Shown: positions 10,396 through 20,883, numbered from the stretch's first letter. The stretch: DNA of 64,000 nucleotides from Euborellia annulipes (GCA_023213315.1 JAKCPI010013907.1:1-64000), one strand, 5' to 3'. The notes: generated by a model from the sequence alone, not told the origin. Numbers and translations: made by a program.

Positions 10396-10466
10396 AATTG
10401 AATACCGCCAGCCATTCAACTCAAGAAGTTCTATCAATTAATTTTTTGTTTCTCTTTTTGTTTCAG

Positions 10467-10563
10467 GTATGCAACTTCAGTGGTGCATTTCTTACTCTTT
10501 CAAGTCCTCTTTTATGACGAAGGATTCTTATTCAAACACCCCGAATCTTGTAAGGCGATTATT
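10467..10563 (+). CDS. Candidate internal coding exon, unrecognised
   Basis: A 97-bp segment has a strong polypyrimidine tract and TTTCAG acceptor at its left and a consensus GTAAGT donor immediately to its right. Two frames are open across it. One (first full codon at 10468) reads YATSVVHFLLFQVLFYDEGF then LFKHPESCKAII, a hydrophobic stretch followed by an acidic turn, and ends in phase 0. The other (first codon ATG at 10469) reads MQLQWCISYS onward and ends with two leftover bases. I recognise neither product. The second frame is phase-compatible with the exon at 58331, but its residues do not match the SYRPLT-type sequence that normally precedes it in TMTC proteins, so a link is not supported. 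It sits in unique sequence just after a palindrome. Confidence 0.3.
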
Positions 10564-11178
10564 GTAAGTGTTTATTAATATACAACAATAGCATTCAAGG
10601 AAATGAAATTTGGATTGAATAGTTGGTTTTTAGAGAGGTGGACATCTTTATAGACTATATAGTTTTAACAGATGTCGAACTAAATACACCTACGCTTATT
10701 TGTTTAGAGAAGATGCAGAAGCCCCCATCTACCATAGACACTTTTATAAAATATGTAAAAAAGAGGGACCTATACGTTTTTTTTTGACGTCTTCGTCGTT
10801 AATTTCATCTCGAGTTGCTCGTTATCGCCATACTGGCTCTTCTCTCTTTTTTTCCTTTGCTTTTATTTGCCCTGGCCTCTTTAACAGCTTTACTCCCATC
10901 TCCTCTTCTTTTTCTCAAGTTCTCGATTTGCATTCACTGCCTCTCAATTTTCACCACTGAATTTTTTAAAATAGTTTTACTTCCCTTTTTTTTTTTCAAA
11001 AGGAGAAAAATTTTATCCTTTTATAAACTTTTTAAAAAATGTTTATTTTTTTATAATGGATAAAGTTTGAAATTAAATCATATTTAGTTTCCTTTACACT
11101 TATTAGAAGCACTGCATGTGAGTTTAGTAGAGAGCATCTTTTTCTTAGAAGGGTACAAACGAGATGAGTTCCTTAATC
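10564..11178. other. Gene-free stretch
   Basis: Intron-like, T-rich sequence after a possible splice donor. The open frames at 10700-11063 overlap each other in different frames and look like chance. Confidence 0.5.
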
Positions 11179-11298
11179 AAAAATCTGGTGTGACTGGTCG
11201 CACAGCATACATCTTTCTCTTACCCTTCGGCACGAGTACTGTGCTTATCACACCAGATTTTTTGTGTTGAGGTTTATTTAGTTTCCCATAGCACCTTG
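11179..11298. repeat. Solo family A hairpin, degraded
   Basis: AAAATCTGGTGTGACTGG ... CTTATCACACCAGATTTT with a shortened loop, plus a short family A continuation (TTTATTTAGTTTCCCATAG). The rest of the element is missing. Confidence 0.8.
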
Positions 11299-11469
11299 GG
11301 TCACCCCTGGGGGGGGAAGGGTTGCACTAAATTTATTGCAATATTTTAGGGTCCGACCGAAAGGAGATTTTCAGCCGAAACCGAATTTCGACTTCAATTT
11401 TAGTTTCTGACGAAACCGAAACTTGTTCTTAAAATTATCCTATACAAAATTCATATCATACTTTGCTCA

Positions 11470-11710
11470 GGGGCCCACATCTGGTGGGTATGTGAATGGC
11501 GACCACGAGCTGCCCGAGCTGAGACAGGCAGTTCTTCAGTTCTTTAAATGTCTGTCTCTTCCTTCCTCTCTTCGACAGGCGTCAGACCGTGCGACGGGCC
11601 GGCCTGTCCTATTTCTTCCGGTCGTAAAAATAGATAGGGTTGGAGGGAAAGAGTCAAAGCCGCCGACCCTGGATCGCGGGATTAAGGCGAGGAGAGAAGA
11701 AGAAGAAAAT
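11470..11710 (+). mobile_element. Possible 3' UTR of a non-LTR element
   Basis: GC-richer segment (GAGCTGCCCGAGCTGAGACA, AGCCGCCGACCCTGGATCGC) ending in GAGGAGAGAAGAAGAAG, a simple-repeat tail of the sort some LINEs and SINEs use. A related end (GCCGACCCCGAATCGGG ... GAGAGAAGA) occurs near 15663-15700. The open frame across it has no recognisable protein. Confidence 0.4.
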
Positions 11711-11740
11711 TCATATCATATTACTTTTTTTTTTTTTAGT

Positions 11741-12026
11741 AACCTAAGTAAAAGTGATTAAAAATGACCGAGAGATACACACGCCCGCAGCAGGTCTGCA
11801 TAGTGAACCATTAGGGACACAGGGATACACACGCCCGCACCAGGGACACTCATTTTTCTTCTGGTCACTTTCGATTTACTGTGTGTCCCTGGTGTGGGCG
11901 TGTATATCCCTGTGTGTCCCTGGTGCGGGCGTGTATATCCCTGTGTATCCCTCAAGGTTCACTATGCAGACCTGCTGCGGGCGTGTGGATCCCTCGATCA
12001 TTTTTAATCATTTTTACTCGGGTTTA
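11741..12026. repeat. Foldback element with asymmetric 30-bp tandem units
   Basis: The outer arms (AAAAATGACCGAGAGATACAC and CAGCAGGTCTGCATAGTGAA, with their inverted partners at 11955-12010) are near-perfect. Between them a unit of about 30 bp reading GTCCCTGGTGCGGGCGTGTA is present about three times on the right but only once on the left. The two sides have therefore expanded or contracted unequally. Confidence 0.8.
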
Positions 12027-12730
12027 AGCTGACTGTTGTTGGCTATTTATATACACACTCGTGTCAAGTGACGTCCACTACTAATAGCAGATGTTAATAT
12101 GACTTCTATCAAATTCGATTATACGTCAGAGGGTCAGACAAGAGATGCAATTGTTATAATGAGAGGCTATCACTCAAAGAAAGGCGGGCTATGTCTGCTT
12201 TAGAGTATGCAAACAAACAAATAGTTGAATAGTTTGTGTTGCTAGTGTTTGAAGGAGTGAGTTGTTGTCGTTGTCGTTGTTGTTGTTGTAGTAGTCGTCG
12301 TCGTTGTGTGTTGATACGTTTTAAGCGATCGTACGCATTGGAGAGAGAGAGAGAGAGAGGGTTCTAAAGACAAATGACATCGACATTCTCTTCTCTTTCT
12401 CTCAGCACACAATCATGTTGACGGATTATTAGACGGCGATTCATCATTTGTTTGTTTAACCTCGCTCTTCTTCTTTCTACCTATACCTGTCCATTCGAAG
12501 AGAAATCGGTTTGACTTGCTAACTATCGGTTAGGCATTCCGTAGCTACTAGTTGTACTCACTCATTTAGGATAAGTAATTGTTTTACAAAACAATTTCGT
12601 CAGTCAAAATTTATAATGCTTTTATTATAAAATTTCTGTCAATGTTATTCTCTTTTTGTCACCACTAAAATTTCTATCTATTTCATTTTAATTTCCGTCT
12701 CTTTGGTCCATTATTATTATTATTTGAAAT
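12027..12730. other. Gene-free stretch with microsatellites
   Basis: Contains a GTT/GTC-rich tract at 12264-12307 and a short (GA)n at 12342-12358. No coding signal was supported. Confidence 0.55.
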
Positions 12731-12842
12731 TCATACCGGGATCCGCGTTTATTTATGCTTACGTGCCCGAAGGCACACACCTCAAACCCAACCGACCTCT
12801 GACCATCTACCGGCACCCCGTGAAGTTACATCACTTCCTTTA
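12731..12842 (-). repeat. 3' part of a long SINE-like repeat
   Basis: Shares CGGGATCC, CACACACCTCAAACCCAACC, GACCTCTG/GGCCTCTG and GGCACC...GAAGTTACAT in order with 41787-41910, where a longer copy continues to about 42310. Confidence 0.7.
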
Positions 12843-12982
12843 ACTAAATCCCGGATTTTTATGCAGTAAAAATCCCTAAATATGCAGTAAAAGTATTAAA
12901 ATATGCGAACATATAATTAACTCTGAGGAGAATAAGAAAGCAATTAAAGAAAATATATTTCTTTTTTCGCTTTTTTTTAAAT

Positions 12983-13036
12983 ATAACTGTCGACGTTTCG
13001 GTCGATTTTTCCGGCCTTCATCAGGAAAAATGTTAT
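12983..13036 (-). ncRNA. Hammerhead-like motif (site 4), not in a palindrome
   Basis: Minus strand: ATAACATTTTTC, CTGATGA, extra A, stem II (GG...CC with inner C/G pairs), GAA, ACGT, C, GACAGTTAT. TC pairs with GA next to the core and ATAAC with GTTAT further out, leaving an internal loop in stem I of the sort natural hammerheads use for tertiary contact. No inverted partner arm was found, unlike most other sites here. Confidence 0.6.
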
Positions 13037-13123
13037 GTTTGCCTCGAACTTAGAGAGGCTCTTGGCAACTACTGACATACTGTTGGTGCCAACATTCCTC
13101 AGATAGCATTTCTTCTGGTTTTT

Positions 13124-13360
13124 TTTTTTTTTTTTGGAATGGGTGCATAAGGTCCGAAGACCTATAATGACCAGTGGTCACATGCAGCCAGGAAGAAAAA
13201 TAAAAAGAAAAGGAGAAGCATAAAGGGGAAACTCAACTGCGGGAACTGAGAAGATGCCTGTTGAGGTTAGACTTGAAAGTCTGAAGATTGTAGGTTTTGG
13301 GGAAGATAGACCCAGGGAGCTTGTTCCAATCACGGGAGGTCATGGGGACAAAGGACGAAT
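13124..13360 (-). pseudogene. Non-LTR retrotransposon 3' end, second relic
   Basis: Reverse complement of the same 3' end as 9780-10035: poly-T, GGAATGGGTGCATAAGGTCC, then antisense of the WNKLP...TFKSNLNRHLL region. Only the last part of the reverse-transcriptase frame is represented. It abuts a fragment of the 49-kb TIR family at about 13361. Confidence 0.75.
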
Positions 13361-13866
13361 TCAGTTTTTCTTTTGTAATTACGAATCATTGTTATAATCG
13401 TGGTTCAGAGGTTGGAGATAGGAGTCAGAATGCTGTTAAGAGCACTGCAGACACCTTATTTGGGCTTGGGAAGTTGGCAAAAAGAGTATCCCAGCAAGGG
13501 TCTCAACTTATCTCTGCCAACTTTCAATTTGCTCTCTCTTAAGCGAATCACACATATCAAAGAACTAGAGCGTAATAGAAAACAATAAGAACATATTCAT
13601 ATATCTGATAACAATTTCCCAAAAACAAACACACGTGCTCATATATGATTCAAAATTTACTCCAATAAACTCTCAATGACGGCCAGTATAACAACGATAT
13701 TTATAATAATTTTTATTTTAATACTTTTACTTAATTCATTGTCACTAAAATTGAAAAAAATAAAACACGCCTTAACGATTTAATACATACGCATGGCACA
13801 AAATCGAGCTGGCCAACCTGCCCCGTGTTCCAACCTGCCCCATCGTCATATTTTTACACAATTTTT
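13361..13866 (-). mobile_element. Fragment of the GGGCAGGTTGGCC TIR family
   Basis: Collinear on the minus strand with parts of 49480-50700. It runs from paired copies of ACGGGGCAGGTTGG at its right edge, through ATAAATATCG...TATACTGGCCGTCATTGAGA and GAGCACGTGTGTTTGTTTTT, to CCAAGCCCAA and ACAAAAGAAAAACTGA. It lacks the SINE insertions present in the 49-kb copy, so it marks the uninterrupted structure. Confidence 0.8.
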
Positions 13867-14693
13867 AGAAGACCGAGGTGATCCAAAACAGCATAATGAA
13901 TTGCGTCCCACTTGTAAACCATCACTAAAACGATTCAAAAAAAACAAGAGCTAATCCCTTCAGTAATAAAAAAAATCGTGCGTCCTTAAATTGAACTACA
14001 AGAGGAAGGGAATTAGTAAAATCAATAGGTTATCGATGGCCATTCAACCTTGTGGCTGGCTTTACTTGTCTTGTTGCTTTCCCCCTCAACCTGAGCGCTA
14101 ATTAGTGAAAAATACTAATTTTCAAAAAAATAATATAAAAACTCACTTTCTATTCACTTATCGTCCCGTCCCCCCCATCTCTTTTTTTTTACAAAAAAAG
14201 GGGTATATTTCTACAAATGTAAAAATCGGATTTTTTTTATTAATTTTTCATGACATCCTTCTTAAATTTCAAAGAAAGGGAAAGTAACATGTATCTGACA
14301 GCTAATTATCCTTTTTGTGACGTTATCTTTAAAACGTCTGCTGGTCTCTCATATAAAATAGGCTTTTGTTAATTTTCCTCCTTTATATTATTAATACCTT
14401 TACAAAAAACAAAAAATAAATATACTTTATCATATAAAGTGACGTACTAATACTTAATGATAAAGGCTCACCATTAAATCGTGATATGTATGAAAACCCG
14501 ACAACTTCTTATAAGCTAGATAGGCAGGCCTTTGTGTGAAATGAGAGAAACTTTTAAAAAACACACCCCTTAGTATTATTAAAAGTATCCCTGCAAATAA
14601 CGGTTAAAATAAAAATTTCCCTTCCTCATGGTCAAGAGGTTAGAAGTGTTGACACATGACAATATTGATACATTATTTATTTATTGATAACGA
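13867..14693. other. Gene-free stretch
   Basis: AT-rich; no exon, RNA gene or repeat ends were recognised. Confidence 0.5.
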
Positions 14694-14701
14694 CTCACTC
14701 A

Positions 14702-15538
14702 TATGGATGGTGAAGTCGACTCAGACTTTGGTCAAGAATCGATCTTTTATTGAAAATAATCGACTTTTTAGAATCGAGTTGAAACTCTTTTTTTTTTTAA
14801 CACTCACTTTTTTCTCATTCACATTCACATTCACACACATATACACACAGTCTTTTCGGCAACTTAGGCCATTTAAGACTTTTACGATATCCGTTATAGA
14901 GATTAATATACATATTAGAGGTCCAGCCATTTTATTTAAGCCATTTGGTATCCAATTGGCTTAAATAAAATCATCGGACTGCCTGGGGTCCGAACCCGCG
15001 ACGTTTGGTGTACGAGGTTAGCTCGCTAACCTCTACACCAAATCCCGAGGGCTTTGAAACTCTTTCAAGTCGATTAGAATCGATTCTTCCTGGCGACTTC
15101 GACTTTTTTTCTTACAATACTATCCGATGGTAATATATTTTGTAACGTTTTCATTGATTGACTTTCATCTTTTTTTTTTTAATACCTACACATAACACTC
15201 CAATCAACACGCTTTCTAAGATCGGTTATTGAAGTATGTGACATTCTTAAGGTGTTTTAGTAGTGTAGATGTTACGCATGTTTTTTCCCGATAAGAGGGC
15301 GTTGTGTGTCTTGAAAACTAAGCTAAAAAAATCACTTATTTCGAAAATTTGCCAAGAGATGTCAGAATGATAGCTAATAATTTAATTTAAAATATATTTA
15401 ATATTTACTGAGTATCTCCTAACCACGAGTTTTTAAAAAGTCGACTTTCAGAAATGATTAATCGATCCCGAGAATCGAAAAATATCAAGTCGAATCCAAA
15501 ATCGAAAATCGACTTTTCGAGCGCCTTTTCCATCCCTA
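14702..15538 (-). mobile_element. hAT-like non-autonomous element with 8-bp TSD
   Basis: The ends are related to TAGGGATGGAAAAG and its inverse (here TATGGATGG and CTTTTCCATCCCTA). CTCACTCA is duplicated exactly at 14694-14701 and 15539-15546, the 8-bp length expected for hAT insertion. Internal sequence (AATCGATTCT, GTCGACTT, ATATTACCATCGGATA in reverse) matches 39708-40143 and 45650-46250. A SINE is nested inside. Confidence 0.85.
14791..15053 (-). repeat. tRNA-derived SINE with 12-bp TSD
   Basis: Full-length minus-strand copy with box B-like GGGTTCGGACCCC and box A-like TTGGTGTAGAGGTTAGCGAG. TTGAAACTCTTT at 14779-14790 and 15054-15065 is an exact duplication. It splits the hAT-like element, so it is the younger insertion. 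Confidence 0.9.
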
Positions 15539-15546
15539 CTCACTCA

Positions 15547-16222
15547 CTGTTGATGATAACAAGTTATCCAACCTGCGACATTACTTATTCTTCCATTTGC
15601 CTTCTCTCCGCTCCCCCATCAGATTATCTTTTCTTTTGCCTCTCGGTCGCATAAAAAATAAAACTGCCGACCCCGAATCGGGATAACGTCAAGAGAGAAG
15701 ATTTTAAAAAATACATAAGAGAAATATACGATTCTAGTAATTAAAACAAAACAAAGAATGGAGTTTTCGTAAAGCAGCCATTTTTTTTTTCATATATCCA
15801 CAGAGCCTGGAAAAGAATAAGAGAAAAATACATATAATGAAATGGGATGTAATTTTTAAATGCCAAAAATAACACGAAGGACTTTTTAAAAATTCCGAAA
15901 GCTATCGGCGGTAACTTTTTTTTTTTTTTTTTTTTGAAAAGAGTAATAACATGAATTGTTCTGGTTTAGGAAATTACTTTTCTAATAACCGTCATGTCAT
16001 CTGAAAAATTCCAGGTCCATGACAAGAGAATAATTATTAAAAAGCTAACCTACTTTTTTTTTGAAAAATTCCCCGACCAATAATGTCATTCTTTAAGTCA
16101 CAAAATTAGGAAATTAGAATAATTATTTTCAAGAGAATAAAAAAAATTATCAGATGAAGCTGAAAGGCTTACTACTTCCTATTTCAAATACAAAAAATTG
16201 ATTTTAATTTGGAAATATAATT
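15547..16222. other. Gene-free stretch
   Basis: Begins with GCCTTCTCTCCGCTCCCCCA and a fragment (AACTGCCGACCCCGAATCGG) related to the tail at 11650-11700. The rest is AT-rich without further signal. Confidence 0.5.
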
Positions 16223-16824
16223 AAAAATCTGGTGTCACTGGACGCATAGCTCACAACTTTCTCTTACCTTCGGTAATCGAAAGTTGTGCTCTTTGCTTGT
16301 CACACCAGATTTTTTGTGTCGACATATATTTAGTTTCCGGCAGCACGGTATATTTGAATAAGATATTTATATTTTGTTACCATGGCAACCATTTCTCCTA
16401 TCTTTCCTATGAAATACAAGAATAAAGTGTGCTTCAAAAGATTTCAAGGGCAAAATGAGAATATATATTTTAAAGAGCATCTCAAAAATAATTTATTTAT
16501 GAATTTTAATTAAAATCGTCCGTTCGAATTTTGAGATAATCGAAAAAAACTGATAAACTACATCAGTAAAGTACTAGTACTTTTTGGCAGATTTTGTTCA
16601 AAAGCTTCGTGTCACGTCCCATGGGGGTGCCTAACTTAAATATAAAATTTCAACCTCCTAGCTCCATTCCTTCATGCTTTACCTGGTAAATTGAACACAG
16701 ACAGATAGGCCATGTTGAAAAAAACACTTTTTGGACTCAGGGGACATCAAAACGTGTATATCCATCAAAATCGCGACATCGAATTTTTTAAATCAATCCA
16801 ATACTTTCTAGGTAAGAGAAAGTA
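16223..16824 (+). mobile_element. Family A terminal-hairpin element
   Basis: The 90-bp hairpin is at 16223-16314. The usual internal blocks follow but with a shortened microsatellite (CACAGACAGATAGG) and a reduced right hairpin (ACTTTCTAGGTAAGAGAAAGT). Confidence 0.85.
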
Positions 16825-17512
16825 AATATATACCTATTGGGATGACCAGTTCTAATCCCTAAACGTCATCTTTTCGTCTATTTTTTCTGTTTTAATTAAT
16901 CTATAGTAGTTGTATTTTTCACCATAGCTACGCCTATATCACATTCTCATATTGTAGGTAAATCTCTTTTCACCTTTTAGATTAGCCTCATATTTAATAA
17001 TTCTGGAATGACTTCGCCAAAAGTTTCTCATATATTCTTTTGGAATTGTGTCTGTGTATGTGTGTGTGTGATCACGATTGTTTAAAACCGCATTCAGCCA
17101 GATCGATAAAATTTGGTATTTACTCCTTACACTAAAATTGTAGTTTTTTTATCAACTTTTGAAGTAAATACGTCACCTGAAAGTAGTACTTTATCTAGTA
17201 ATTTTTTTTTTTTTTTGGAAATTTTGAAATTTTCAATTTTTTTATTATATTATGTTAAAGTACACTATTTGAAAAAGTTTTTATTTTTTGATTTTTTTGA
17301 AAAAATATTAATTTTTGAAATAACGAAAAAAAGACATTTTTCGTAAATTTCGAAAAAAAATAAAATCAAAACAAAATCATCCATCTACTTTTACGCATCC
17401 CACGATGTAACTAGAGTAATATGCAAATATTAATTAATTAATTAAATTATTTTTAAATAAGTTATAGATTATACGTTGAATATATTGCTCTATTTCTGTT
17501 GCCATTGTGAAT
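16825..17512. other. Gene-free AT-rich stretch
   Basis: T-rich with a short (GT)n at 17053-17069. The open frame at 17113-17346 is a low-complexity artefact. Confidence 0.5.
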
Positions 17513-17573
17513 TTGAGGTATGATAGTTGAAGAAAGCAAACAGATTTTTATTTTTCAGAATAATTTATTTAAT

Positions 17574-17615
17574 CTAATGGCGATCGATTTCGTCACGGGG
17601 ACATCGTCAGGCCAG
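17574..17615 (-). ncRNA. Hammerhead-like motif (site 5, left arm)
   Basis: Minus strand: CTGGC, CTGACGA, extra T, stem II GTC-CCCGT-GAC (perfect), GAA, ATCGAT, C, GCCATTAG. Stem I pairs GGC with GCC and CT with AG across an ATT bulge. Stem III is the self-complementary 6-mer ATCGAT instead of ACGT, so base identity changed while self-pairing was kept. Confidence 0.6.
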
Positions 17616-17834
17616 CTGGAATTAAAATTTACAATTATTACAATTTAAACAAATTTGCACAAATAATATCTCGGTACAATCAATCAAATATATATATGAG
17701 AATATAAATTAAATTAAATTACGTATCCCCCCAAGAAATAATGTATATTCTCATATATATATTTGATTGATTGTACCGAGATATTATTTGTGCAAATTTG
17801 TTTAAATTGTAATAATTGTAAATTTTAATTCCAG

Positions 17835-17875
17835 CTGGCCTGACGTGTCCCCGTGACGAAATCGATCGCCATTAG
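17835..17875 (+). ncRNA. Hammerhead-like motif (site 5, right arm, core base lost)
   Basis: Same as the left-arm motif on the other strand, but the core reads CTGACG-T: one A of CTGACGA is missing. Stems I-III remain pairable. Probably inactive if the left-arm form is active. Confidence 0.45.
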
Positions 17876-17937
17876 ATTAAATAAATTATTCTGAAAAATA
17901 AAAATCTGTTTGCTTTCTTCAACTATCATACCTCAAA

Positions 17938-18628
17938 GTTATAGATTATTTGACCTAAAAATAAAATTTGCTATTATTTAATCATAATTGACAGGCATTT
18001 TTTTATTATCATTTTATTCTTGGAGGAGAAATACCAACCATTAAGAGCAGCTTTTTACGTAATATTAGATAAGAGAATGTTTTTTCTTTTTTTTTCGCCT
18101 ACCCCTCTTCTCTTTTTTTGTTCTTTAAGGGCTTTTAAGATAAAAGTCCTTTGTTTGATAGTTCATAAAGAATATTATTAGTTTAATCTTTTTTTTTTTG
18201 TTCCTCTCACCAAATTTTTTTGATAAAATAATATAATAAAAAAATTTTTAATTAAAATGTTATACCCCTAAAAGAAGATTACCTTTTGACATTTTAACCT
18301 CTTGGATATTATAAAAGCCAAAGCTTGCTTGTTCCGCAACTCTTTTGAAACAAATAATCGATTTAGGATAAAATTTTGTTTTGGTTTATTATTATTATTA
18401 TTATTTTTTTTTGAAAAACTTTTGAAATAAAGGTCTATTGGCTTCAATTGCACTCTACACAAATGTCTGTTGGTAGAGTGTGCACTGTCCAATTAGAAAC
18501 TAATAACCTATATATAACAATTCTTCATCTTTCTTGCGTACAAGGCCTTAGAGAAACCGCCAGATTTTTAATACTTGTGTTAGATTTTGCTGATTTAATA
18601 GAATAATTGAAGGGCTTAGTGGAAGGTA
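17938..18628. other. Gene-free stretch
   Basis: AT-rich with poly-T runs; nothing recognised. Confidence 0.5.
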
Positions 18629-18831
18629 GTCTTAAGTAGTGACCGGATTCTTAGGTTTTCACCTTTTTTTTCCTTGACTCGAAACACGAAATGGACAAAT
18701 TACTTTTTCGACTTTTGTTGTTTCCAATTTTTTTCAACCTAAAAAACCTAAGCTCACCACCTACATTCACCAAATTAGCAAACTCACTCGAGATTTTTTT
18801 TTTTTTATTGTGCTTTTGATTGAGAAAAAAT

Positions 18832-19147
18832 CGGGGTGCCACATCACACTTTTCTCATTCACCTTCCTCACAAATTCTCAACTCAGATCTTTAACGACAA
18901 CTCAGTGCCGACTACTAAGACTTTTGAATTCAGTATAAATTTATATATATGGGGTACAGGCATTTATATTTGGGTCCAGGACCATTTCTCCTATTTAAGC
19001 CATATGGGTATCCAAGTGAAGATCTCGACCGAGTTCTTGGGAAAGAGGGTATGCGGGTTTAAACCTAATTTGACCCTTAATAAAACTATCACGACGCTTT
19101 TGGGCTCCGAACCCATTTGTAAAGTAACACACTAGTGCCCCGAGGGC
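18832..19147 (-). repeat. Old, diverged tRNA-derived SINE with 10-bp TSD
   Basis: Retains GCCATATGGGTATCCAA, TTTGGGCTCCGAACCC and GCCCCGAGGGCG in family order but is heavily diverged. GCTTTTGATT is duplicated at 18822-18831 and 19148-19157, which marks the insertion within the hAT-like element. Confidence 0.7.
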
Positions 19148-19450
19148 GCTTTTGATTCGACTTATGGTGGTTCTGGAGTTGTTTAACCAATATTTTGAAA
19201 CCTAAAAAAACCTAAATGGGTTCGGGGCACCTAAAATCACCTAAATCATCAAAATCTGACATCAACTTACATGTACTGATATTTTTTTCTTTAATTTATT
19301 GGTGCTTTTTAGATTGAGAAAAAAATTATAGAATTATGTATTTCATTTTATGTACTCCCAGAATTATTTAATTTTCTTATATATAAATAAGAAATTATAT
19401 ATAATATTTAAGATATTATATACATCACGTAGGTAAGCCGCGAAACGGAG

Positions 19451-19501
19451 ATTTATACAATTAGATATTACTTCCATGAAGTAATATCTAATTGTATAAA
19501 T
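19451..19501. repeat. Short perfect hairpin
   Basis: ATTTATACAATTAGATATTA is followed by its reverse complement around a CTTCCATGAAG centre. CGAAACGG lies just upstream, recalling the ribozyme-palindrome core, but no CTGANGA partner is visible. Confidence 0.75.
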
Positions 19502-19848
19502 TTTCTTATAATTATAATGTTTTAGGTACCTGTAATTTTTTGTATTTTTTTACTTTTTAATAATTTTTGTACATAGGTATTTAAAATTAAATAAAACTTG
19601 TTTTTCTCATAAAAATTTTACAATTATATTTTTTAAAATAAAAAAAAAAAAAAACTATAATTAAAATAATATTTTTTTTTTTTTTTACAAATTTCTGTAC
19701 ATATTTAAAATTAATTAAAATTTTTTTTTCCCAAATGCGTTTTATTAGGCGATAACGTAAAAAAAACCTATATTTGGGAGTTTCAAAAACCTAAAAACGA
19801 GACGAACTGCACCTAAAATCACCTAAATGCGTTTTATTGGGCAAAAAC

Positions 19849-19885
<37 letters not shown>

Positions 19886-19953
19886 ATTTTGGGTGTTACA
19901 AAAACCTAAAAACGAGTCGAATCGAACCTAAAAATCCGGTCCCCAGTCATAAG

Positions 19954-20569
19954 CCACCATTTTGTCATTTTTTAGATATTCATGCCATCGCATTCTTTAA
20001 ATATCCCTCTTTAATTTCACACAACGAAGTTCCTTGATTTTACAATAATTGGCTGCACATAATAAGTGCAAGTTCTCTACTTGATTAGCTAGTAAAGATT
20101 TGAGGAGTAAAGATAGACATAAGCCACAGCAAAATGGCGTGAAAATTTCTCTCGTGTTCAAAGGACTTCTATGAATAAGGGAGCTGAAAATAAAGAGTCT
20201 GATTCTTTTCATGATTCTTGGCACCCAACAAGCACCAGTTCCAGCTCTAATTACAACATGATATGAGTATAGATAGACATATTTTAATATGCATAACCTC
20301 TCTTTTGTGGCTTGTGACTATCTTTCACTCAATCTACTTACTTTAAAAATTACTCGTGTTTTATGAAAATGCATTAACAAAAACGTTAGTTTTGATAACC
20401 TTAGAATAATTAATTAATAGAACTATTAACTAACATTTGGATAGAATATCATTTGAAAGCAATTAGAAGTTAAATATCTATTGGTGTGGAGGAATTTCTT
20501 TAAGTTTACTTAAATTCCAACGTATGTATTCTTTCTCAAATACTGGGTTTTCTTCAAAATAAGTGATAA
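19954..20569. other. Gene-free stretch
   Basis: Single-copy looking within the window; no exon or repeat ends recognised. Confidence 0.5.
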
Positions 20570-20883
20570 AGGAGGTTGAAATTTTATATTTAAGTTAAGC
20601 ACCCCCATGGGACGTGACACGAAGCTTTTGAACAAAATCGACCAAAAAGTACTAGTACTTTACTGATGCACTTTTTCAGTTTTTTTCCGATTTTCTCTAA
20701 ATTCGCTCCAACGATTTTTTTTTTTTTAAATCAAAAATCAATTATTTTTTAGATTCTCTTTAAAATGTATATTCTCATTTTGTCATTGAAATCTTCTGAA
20801 GACCACTTTACTTTTGTACTCCATAGAAAAGATAAGAGAAATGGTTGCCATGGTAACAAAATATAAATATTTTCACATATAAA
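20570..20883 (-). mobile_element. Family A fragment, truncated
   Basis: Carries the GGTTGAAATTTTATATTTAA to TTGCCATGGTAACAAAATAT blocks and stops where the next copy's terminal hairpin begins, so one copy is broken at the boundary of another. Confidence 0.8.

Larger units (their letters stand above)
17513..17937. repeat. Near-perfect 425-bp palindrome
   Basis: The arms at 17513-17695 and 17753-17937 match almost base for base. They start TTGAGGTATGATAGTTGAAG and end in the complement, with a loop around AATTACGTATCCCCCCAAG. The near identity points to a young element or ongoing arm-to-arm conversion. Hammerhead-like motifs lie in both arms. Confidence 0.9.
18637..19945. mobile_element. hAT-like non-autonomous element, about 1.3 kb
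   Basis: The left end is TAGTGACCGGATTCTTAGG and the right end CCTAAAAATCCGGTCCCCA, imperfect inverted repeats. They are flanked by GTCTTAAG (18629-18636) and GTCATAAG (19946-19953), a 7/8 match to an 8-bp duplication. Internal AACCTAAAAACGAG...CACCTAAATGCGTTTTAT blocks repeat in tandem at 19731-19938, with a poly-A run near 19852-19883. It contains a nested old SINE and a hairpin at 19451. Confidence 0.65.

Noticed and set aside
11423..11761. 112-residue open frame
   Set aside because: Covers a GC-richer repeat tail ending in GAAGAAGAA; no protein similarity recognised.
11805..11960. Regular 30-bp units that could suggest a CRISPR array
   Set aside because: Units are contiguous without spacers and form a foldback; the genome is eukaryotic.
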